From NCBI RefSeq assembly GCF_028623165.1, contig NZ_CP117771.1, positions 124,001-188,000 of the forward strand: DNA of 64,000 nucleotides, written 5' to 3'. This stretch comes from Nostoc sp. UHCC 0926 (GTDB lineage: Bacteria; Cyanobacteriota; Cyanobacteriia; Cyanobacteriales; Nostocaceae). The notes beneath the pieces are model-generated. The model was not told where the DNA came from. It worked only from the letters and a program-made list of their open reading frames with translations, and did no database searches. This document shows positions 61,797 through 64,000 of this stretch, in pieces; positions within the stretch are counted from its first letter, which is position 1; every line of letters begins with the position of its first letter. The translations under genes were made by a program, and so were the position numbers.

Positions 61797-63047
61797 GTGG
61801 CTGACCAAGATAATCTGAATAACATTCTTGAGCGTCTCCTTAACGGAAATGAGACTGAAAATGATATTGAAAAACTGAAGCGATCACTTTTGGCAGACAA
61901 TCTGCAAATTGCATCGCAACTAGGTAAGTATAATGTCAATATTGGCGAAGGTAAGGAAATACATATAGGCGATCGCTATTACCACGGTACTGATGCCGAA
62001 ACAATCAAAGAAACTCTGCGAGCCATCTTGCAGGAAATTCAATTATATATAGGACAATCAAAGCCAGTTTTCTGGCAATACCGTCACACTTTTAGAGGAC
62101 ACACAAATTCTATCAACGCGGTTGCTATCACTTCAGACAGCAAGACTCTGATCAGTGTCAGCGATGACAAAACTATTAAGGTTTGGAGTCTCAATCCGCC
62201 AAAATTACTTTCGACACTTGCCAAACAGAAAAATGAATTGCTGTGCGTTGCGATCGCCCCTAATAATCAAACCCTAGTTAGCGGAGATAATGACGGTAAT
62301 GTTCAGATTTGGAATTTACAAACAGGAAACTTCGCCACAACCCTGCCAAAAATACACAAAAAATTGATTCATACCATTGCAATCAGTCCAGATGGGAAAA
62401 TATTCGCTACAGGCAGTGCCGACAAAACTATTCAGATATGGAACATTAATCCTCTGGAACGGCTATATCTAACTCCCAAACAGGAAGCTGAAATTAATGT
62501 CGTTTCAATTGCTTTGGATAATCAAACCCTAATCAGTGGAGACGAGCAAGGTACAATTAAGATTTGGAATTTGCTGACAGGAGAACTGTTGAATACTTTG
62601 CCAAATGGGCATGAGAAATCAGTTAACTGCCTTGCTCTTAGCCGAGATGGAGAAATGTTTGCCACTGGCAGTGCCGATAAAATAATCAAAATCTGGAATT
62701 TGCAAACAGGCAATTTGATCCAGACCTTGAATCAGGAAGGAGGATCTCAGGAAGAAGGAAACACACCAATTAATGCAATCGCATTCTCTCCAAACTGTCA
62801 AATCCTCGTCAGTGGTAGCAAGGGTAGAAGTGGTAGCAAGGGTAGTAAATTTGGGTTTGGTAGAACGAGAGTCTATTTTGGAGGAAGCCTGCGGATCTGG
62901 AATATCAAAACTGGAACATTACTGGAAACTAGGAGTAAGGTTCATACTAGCCCAATTAATTCTCTTGCTATCAGTTCAGACGGTCAATTTCTTATTACAG
63001 CGAGCAAGGCAGGCTCAATGATTATCTGGCAAAGAGCGCAAAGTTAG
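61797..63047 (+). CDS. EAD-WD40 protein
   Basis: 416 aa from the GTG at 61797, chosen because GAAGGA lies 7-12 bases upstream and because the EAD register (Leu7, Arg13, Gly17, Asp23, Gln41, Gly43) then matches the other genes; a TTG 15 bases before is less likely. Core GKYNVNIGEGKEIHIGD. Residues 95-415 form about seven WD40 blades (TINAVAITSDSKTLISVSDDKTIKVWSLN type). One blade has a Gly/Ser/Lys-rich insertion (KGRSGSKGSKFG). WD40 proteins here probably sense or scaffold; an NTPase domain is absent. Confidence 0.85.
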   Translation: MADQDNLNNILERLLNGNETENDIEKLKRSLLADNLQIASQLGKYNVNIGEGKEIHIGDRYYHGTDAETIKETLRAILQEIQLYIGQSKPVFWQYRHTFRGHTNSINAVAITSDSKTLISVSDDKTIKVWSLNPPKLLSTLAKQKNELLCVAIAPNNQTLVSGDNDGNVQIWNLQTGNFATTLPKIHKKLIHTIAISPDGKIFATGSADKTIQIWNINPLERLYLTPKQEAEINVVSIALDNQTLISGDEQGTIKIWNLLTGELLNTLPNGHEKSVNCLALSRDGEMFATGSADKIIKIWNLQTGNLIQTLNQEGGSQEEGNTPINAIAFSPNCQILVSGSKGRSGSKGSKFGFGRTRVYFGGSLRIWNIKTGTLLETRSKVHTSPINSLAISSDGQFLITASKAGSMIIWQRAQS

Positions 63048-63130
63048 GTCAATGTTAGCCGAAGTAATATAACAGTAAAATAAAAAAGCCGCCTTGCTGC
63101 GATCGCAATCCATTTAAACTAAGTTATCAA

Positions 63131-63514
63131 ATGGCACATATTGACCAACTCAAGCAAATTCTGCATCGGGTTGAAAAGGGACAGCAAACCGATGAAGACA
63201 TAACATTTTTACGTCAGCTTCTTTCGGCTGGCGATCGCCAGGTTGCATTACAACTGGGTAAATATAACGTCAACATTGGGCAAGGACGGGATATTCACAT
63301 AGGCGAACGCATCTACCAAACCTGGGATGAACAAGCAATCCAAGCTTTAGTTCAAGCTATTCAAAACGTCACTTGGCGATGTGTCGCTAATTTAATAGAG
63401 AATGACTATACTCAAGTTGAAATTCAATCTACTGGCATTCCCATCATAGATAAATTAGCTATATTATTACCGATCGCCGAAATTGAAAAACGCAAACGTG
63501 AAACAGCCGAATAG
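63131..63514 (+). CDS. stand-alone EAD protein, 127 aa
   Basis: EAD at 1-80 (core GKYNVNIGQGRDIHIGE; the last Asp is Glu here), very similar to the VMAP EAD in its first 25 residues (both have HRVEKGQQTDEDIT-like sequence). A 45-residue tail (EIQSTGIPIIDKLAILLPIAEIEKRKRETAE) has no recognised fold. Complete, with a normal start. It could be an adaptor linking two EAD proteins or a competitor that damps signalling. Confidence 0.75.
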   Translation: MAHIDQLKQILHRVEKGQQTDEDITFLRQLLSAGDRQVALQLGKYNVNIGQGRDIHIGERIYQTWDEQAIQALVQAIQNVTWRCVANLIENDYTQVEIQSTGIPIIDKLAILLPIAEIEKRKRETAE

Positions 63515-63573
63515 AGCGATCGCTTACAATTTAACTACGAGCATATTCCCCTAACTTTTTCAGTGCGGTTAAC

Positions 63574-64000
63574 ATGACTGAAGTGAACCCCGATCACATT
63601 ACTGGAACCATTACCATCGCTGTACTACTTCAAGAAAATGGACAGTATTTTTGTCAAATATCACCGTCTCTGAGCGATTTTCCAAGAGAAAATATACAAT
63701 GCTATGGTCAAACAAAAGAACACGCGATCGCAATTGCTTTAGAAAAGCTAGCCGATGACTATCGCCGGATAGCGGAAGAACAACAAAATATAGATTGTGA
63801 CACAGTGGAGCGATCAGACTCTGGAGAGCCAATTGCCAAGCGTTACCATGTAATTTTGCACTATGAACGCATTGCTGAGGAAGAATCGAAGTTCGAGGCA
63901 CTGCACAATACGATTATGGGAAATACGGTGGTTGAGAATGCCAATATCACCGTGATTGAGATTGATCCAGATATACCAATTGATCCGTTAATGCGATCGT
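63574..64000 (+). CDS. hypothetical protein, partial at the window end
   Basis: An ATG at 63574 opens a frame that continues beyond 64000 (142 codons visible). The start MTEVNPDHITGTITIAVLLQE, strands GQYFCQISPSL, an AIAIALEKLADDYRRIAEEQ helix and further strands with ITVIEIDPDIPIDP suggest a globular alpha/beta protein. No family recognised. It follows the stand-alone EAD gene by 59 bases on the same strand. Confidence 0.55.
   Translation, partial: MTEVNPDHITGTITIAVLLQENGQYFCQISPSLSDFPRENIQCYGQTKEHAIAIALEKLADDYRRIAEEQQNIDCDTVERSDSGEPIAKRYHVILHYERIAEEESKFEALHNTIMGNTVVENANITVIEIDPDIPIDPLMRS

Overview
The window reads as DNA from a filamentous, probably Nostoc-like cyanobacterium. The palindrome GCGATCGC (HIP1) recurs throughout, short GC-rich dispersed repeats of the Nostoc type sit between and inside genes, and several families are typical of heterocystous cyanobacteria (XisH/XisI, DUF1822 with a sigma-like partner and a CHAT protein, DUF5674, DUF5895). 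I see no rRNA, tRNA, CRISPR array or transposase gene.

Positions 1-23 kb look like a plasmid or integrative element. They hold a coupled pair of small genes, a two-part DNA methyltransferase, a Ro/TROVE-like vWA protein split by a 29-bp repeat, XisH/XisI, an ARPP-2-like protein, a VirD4/TraD-type coupling ATPase, a Ser/Thr kinase, a DUF5895 protein, a three-gene membrane/lysozyme-like operon, a family-A DNA polymerase with proofreading domain, and many small accessory genes. Three genes share a hairpin leader, and three proteins end in a beta-clamp-like motif. Positions 23.3-35 kb carry an HNH protein, the sigma-like/DUF1822/CHAT-TPR cassette, a ribbon-helix-helix/HTH-type protein with an 11-bp tandem repeat at its start, a tyrosine recombinase, a four-helix-bundle protein and an AIPR-family protein.

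Positions 35-64 kb are the most striking part: a dense cluster of putative conflict (NLR-like) genes tied together by one module. An N-terminal unit of about 85 residues with the core GKYNVNIGEGKDIHIGD is placed in near-identical register at the start of proteins with otherwise unrelated bodies: a NACHT-HEAT protein, a CHAT protease-like protein, a membrane NACHT protein, another STAND ATPase, an NB-ARC-TPR protein, a VMAP-type protein, a WD40 protein and two stand-alone copies. A metacaspase carries only the core motif, at its C-terminus. Known effector-associated domains (EADs) and amyloid-type signalling motifs suggest the model: sensors and effectors find each other through the shared module. 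A VMAP - MoxR AAA+ - vWA-like/Roc-COR cassette lies in the middle. Decayed and repeat-interrupted copies show that the cluster is turning over.

Two features deserve direct testing. The CHAT gene ends in a dnaX-type slippery heptamer (A AAA AAG) from which a -1 shift reads straight into the downstream NACHT frame. The lipoprotein signal peptidase gene lspA is translationally coupled to one of the NACHT genes.
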